Part shown: in pieces, positions 6,135 through 7,794 of the stretch
How positions within the stretch are numbered: the stretch's first letter is position 1
How the letters are laid out: each line of letters opens with the position of its first letter
Assembly: GCA_035719045.1 (NCBI GenBank)
Contig: DASTGO010000565.1
Coordinates: 1 to 7,794 of the forward strand
Reading direction: 5' to 3'
Length of the DNA stretch: 7,794 bases
Source: DASTGO01 sp035719045
GTDB lineage: Bacteria > Actinomycetota > Actinomycetes > Actinomycetales > Kineosporiaceae
The notes under the pieces: generated by a model
Databases searched by the model: none
Told to the model about the DNA's origin: nothing
Seen by the model: the letters and a program-made list of their open reading frames with translations, nothing else
Position numbers and translations under genes: made by a program

Positions 6135-7244
6135 ATGTCCGCCGGTGTCGAGCCGGGAGCCCGGCCTGACGACCCCGCCTGTCCGCAGGGGGCCACCCCG
6201 GCCGGGGACACCGCCGGGGTGGTGGGGGTCCGGCTCGGCGTCACCGTGACCGTCCGGACCCCGGCGACCAGCGCCAACCTCGGGCCCGGTTTCGACAGCC
6301 TGGGCCTGGCCCTGGCGCTACACGACGTGCTCGAGGTCGAGGCGACGGCCGACGGCGGCGTCGAGGTCATGGTGACCGGCGAGGGCGCCGGCGAGGTCCC
6401 GCAGGACGAGCGGCACCTGGTCGTGCGGGCGATCCGGGCCGGTCTGGAGCAGGCGGGGGCGGGTCGTCCGGGCCTGCGCCTGTTCTGCCGCAACGTCATC
6501 CCGCACGGCCGGGGTCTGGGCAGTTCGGCGTCGGCGGTGGTGGCCGGTCTGGTGGCCGCCCGCGCGCTGCTCGCCGATCCCGCGGCCCTGGACGAGGCCA
6601 CCCTGCTGCGGCTGGCCACCGCTTTCGAAGGGCACCCGGACAATGCCGCGGCGGCCCTGCTCGGCGGGTTCACGATCTCCTGGACCGAGTCCGCCCCCGG
6701 CCCCCTGGATGCCGTGCCGGCACCGGTCGCTGCCGGGGACCACGGTGGCAGCGACCGGTCCGGAGCCACGGAAACCGTGCTGTCCCAGGCGTTTGCGGTC
6801 CGGGTGCCGGTTCATCCCCAGGTTCGGGTGGTGGCCTGCGTGCCGGACTGCGAGTTGGCCACGGAGGTTGCCCGCAAGATGCTGCCGGCCCAGGTGCCGC
6901 ATGCCGACGCCGCGTTCAACGCCGGCCGCTCCGCACTGCTGGTCGAGGCCCTGAGCCGGCAACCGGAACTGCTGACCGCCGCCACCGCCGACCGGCTGCA
7001 CCAGGGCCAGCGGGCCGCCGCCATGCCGGCCAGCGCACGGCTGATCCGGTCTCTGCGCTCGGCAGGTGTCGCGGCCGTCGTGTCCGGGGCGGGGCCGAGC
7101 GTGCTGGCCCTCGGCACCGGGGACGAGGTCCGTGCCCGGGTCGAGCAGGTGCTTGCGGGGCAGGGTCCGGGCTGGCGTGCACTCCTGCTCGAAGTCGATA
7201 CCCTGGGCGCGACGGTCGTCACCGAGAGTACGTGCGGGGCCTGA
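6135..7244 (+). CDS. thrB: homoserine kinase (GHMP family)
   Basis: The kinase phosphorylates homoserine with ATP to give O-phosphohomoserine, the ThrC substrate. GHMP-family motifs are all present: ATSANLGPGFDS (N48 to D54), the ATP-binding PHGRGLGSSAS (123-133), FEGHPDNAAAA (164-174) and SGAGPS (317-322). From ATG 6135 it has 369 residues, longer than the usual 300-320. The excess sits in two places: about 30 Pro/Gly/Ala-rich residues before the family core, and roughly 25 residues around 197-215, after the GGFTISWT strand. Each of these segments contains a perfect DNA inverted repeat. ATG 6135 has an AGG 7 nt upstream. GTG 6129 overlaps the thrC stop (GTGA) and is an alternative, and GTG 6219 or 6222 would remove most of the extension. 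Coupled translation from thrC is likely. Function is certain; the start is not. Confidence 0.95.
   Translation: MSAGVEPGARPDDPACPQGATPAGDTAGVVGVRLGVTVTVRTPATSANLGPGFDSLGLALALHDVLEVEATADGGVEVMVTGEGAGEVPQDERHLVVRAIRAGLEQAGAGRPGLRLFCRNVIPHGRGLGSSASAVVAGLVAARALLADPAALDEATLLRLATAFEGHPDNAAAALLGGFTISWTESAPGPLDAVPAPVAAGDHGGSDRSGATETVLSQAFAVRVPVHPQVRVVACVPDCELATEVARKMLPAQVPHADAAFNAGRSALLVEALSRQPELLTAATADRLHQGQRAAAMPASARLIRSLRSAGVAAVVSGAGPSVLALGTGDEVRARVEQVLAGQGPGWRALLLEVDTLGATVVTESTCGA
6193..6222. repeat. perfect 10-bp inverted repeat in 5' part of thrB
   Basis: CCACCCCGGC (6193-6202) and GCCGGGGTGG (6213-6222) are exact reverse complements around a 10-nt loop. The repeat lies in the low-complexity N-terminal extension of ThrB, and its right arm contains the possible alternative start codon GTG 6219. 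As RNA it would be a very stable hairpin 60 nt after the thrC stop. It may be a simple by-product of GC-rich coding sequence, or an intercistronic structure if thrB really starts downstream. Confidence 0.6.
6722..6759. repeat. perfect 13-bp inverted repeat inside thrB
   Basis: ACCGGTCGCTGCC (6722-6734) and GGCAGCGACCGGT (6747-6759) are exact reverse complements separated by 12 nt. The repeat lies in frame within the part of thrB that codes for the internal Gly/Ser/Ala-rich segment absent from typical homoserine kinases. It could be a remnant of a small palindromic element inserted in frame, or an mRNA hairpin within the operon. Confidence 0.75.
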
Positions 7245-7392
7245 CGGCTGCCCGAAGGTGCACGGCTGGGTGAGTGGTCGCGGTGGTGATTGCGGGCCCG
7301 GCCAGGGGGAACACCGAAGTTCGTTCGCGGGGTGCACGCGCTGTCACCTGCGACACTCGAACTGGGCAGTGCCCTCGCCGGGCTTGCGGTGT

Positions 7393-7398
7393 TACAGT
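7393..7398 (+). promoter_or_regulatory. candidate rho promoter -10 element
   Basis: TACAGT fits the actinobacterial TAnnnT -10 consensus and is the best such hexamer I saw in the thrB-rho gap. It predicts transcription starting near 7405. At the expected -35 position (about 7370-7375) there is no TTGACA-like sequence. The element is followed at once by the first copy of an 11-mer that recurs downstream in the leader. Confidence 0.45.
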
Positions 7399-7496
7399 GT
7401 GTACGCAGCGACATGGAGGCTCGGAACTGAGCACATGTTGTTGCCCCCCGCCGCGATCTGTCCGCCACTCGTGTGTGCGTACGCGGCACATCACCG

Positions 7497-7513
7497 GTCC
7501 GGAACATCCGGAC
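7497..7513 (+). promoter_or_regulatory. hairpin in rho leader
   Basis: GTCCGGA (7497-7503) and TCCGGAC (7507-7513) are perfect reverse complements around a 3-nt ACA loop, followed by AAAA. The structure lies about 55 nt upstream of the rho start. There is no T-tract, so it is not a forward intrinsic terminator. A role in leader folding or in controlling Rho access is possible but unproven. Confidence 0.5.
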
Positions 7514-7568
7514 AAAACCCGCTGGCCGTGATGTGTACCCAGACGGCCGACGAGGGGAAGGATCCTTC

Positions 7569-7794
7569 GTGACAGACACCGGTCAGATCGCCGCTGCGGA
7601 ACCTCAGGGTTCCACCTCGGCCACGCGCGGCAATCTCGCCGCGCTTCGGCTGACCGAGCTGCAGGCCGTCGCCTCTCAGCTCGGGATCAGCGGCACGGCC
7701 CGGATGCGTAAGTCCGACCTGCTGGAGGCCATCCTGGCCCGGCAGGGCGGCGCGTCCGCTCCGGCACCTCCGGCCGCTCCCGCCCGCGCTCCGC
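7569..7794 (+). CDS. rho: transcription termination factor Rho (N-terminal part)
   Basis: Only the first 75 codons are in the window; the gene runs off the right edge. Rho is a hexameric RNA-dependent ATPase and helicase that ends transcription. The visible part shows the Rho N-terminal helical domain at about residues 22-58, with LRLTELQAVASQLGI followed by TARMRKSDLLEAI, matching the actinobacterial pattern (LPELRALA...GMRKNELI). After it begins an Ala/Pro-rich stretch, the start of the long low-complexity insertion typical of high-GC actinobacterial Rho. The GTG start has an excellent ribosome binding site (GAGGGGAAGGA, 7552-7562) six bases upstream. Its position after thrB matches M. tuberculosis. 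The ATPase core is not visible, so the identification rests on the N-terminal domain, gene order and spacing. Confidence 0.92.
   Translation, partial: MTDTGQIAAAEPQGSTSATRGNLAALRLTELQAVASQLGISGTARMRKSDLLEAILARQGGASAPAPPAAPARAP

Larger units (their letters stand above)
7245..7568. other. thrB-rho intergenic region and rho leader
   Basis: These 324 nt hold no established gene. The first half (7245-7390) shows no clear terminator for the thr operon; the best symmetric element is GGGCAGTGCCC (7365-7375). The second half carries a candidate promoter, a C-rich stretch, a compact hairpin, three related 11-mers (7398, 7476, 7532) and the rho ribosome binding site. If the promoter is right, the rho mRNA has a 5' leader of about 164 nt, long enough for autoregulation, which is known for rho in enterobacteria. 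Confidence 0.6.

Noticed and set aside
6318..7337. Minus-strand frame opposite thrB
   Set aside because: It is a low-complexity Gly/His/Arg translation opposite an evident GHMP kinase gene.
7245..7390. Intrinsic terminator after thrB
   Set aside because: Only short, weak inverted repeats are present, with no T-tract. GGGCAGTGCCC (7365-7375) has a four-pair stem at most.

Overview
The window (about 7.8 kb, very GC-rich, strong G/C preference at third codon positions, many GTG starts) looks like chromosomal housekeeping DNA of a high-GC actinobacterium. All recognised genes lie on the + strand in the order argS - lysA - hom - thrC - thrB - rho (start only). Mycobacterium tuberculosis has the same order (Rv1292 to Rv1297), so this is an ancestral actinobacterial block and not an accessory island. 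The protein sequences resemble the mycobacterial and streptomycete orthologues, but I cannot name a genus from sequence alone.

Layout. Bases 1-150 hold no recognisable gene but carry a 12-bp palindrome and a candidate promoter whose predicted start site falls exactly on the preferred argS start codon. argS (151-1824) and lysA (1828-3255) are 3 nt apart and probably co-transcribed. A gap of about 415 nt (3256-3670) follows. It contains three successive stem-loops and, just before hom, a degenerate 15-bp tandem repeat. hom (3671-5029), thrC (5032-6132) and thrB (6135-7244) are tightly packed and form a threonine operon. A 324-nt leader region (7245-7568) with a probable promoter, a compact hairpin, a C-rich stretch and three related 11-mers precedes rho (7569 to the window edge).

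Function. The metabolic genes draw on the aspartate pathway. LysA makes L-lysine from meso-diaminopimelate. Hom, ThrB and ThrC turn aspartate semialdehyde into homoserine, phosphohomoserine and threonine. ArgS charges tRNA-Arg and Rho terminates transcription. Aspartokinase and aspartate-semialdehyde dehydrogenase are not in the window.

I found no evidence for a wholly new system. The unusual material is non-coding or lineage-specific: the expanded lysA-hom spacer with its tandem repeat, two perfect inverted repeats lying in the two parts of ThrB that are longer than usual, a small insertion in ThrC, and the structured rho leader with an open frame that ends on the rho start codon.
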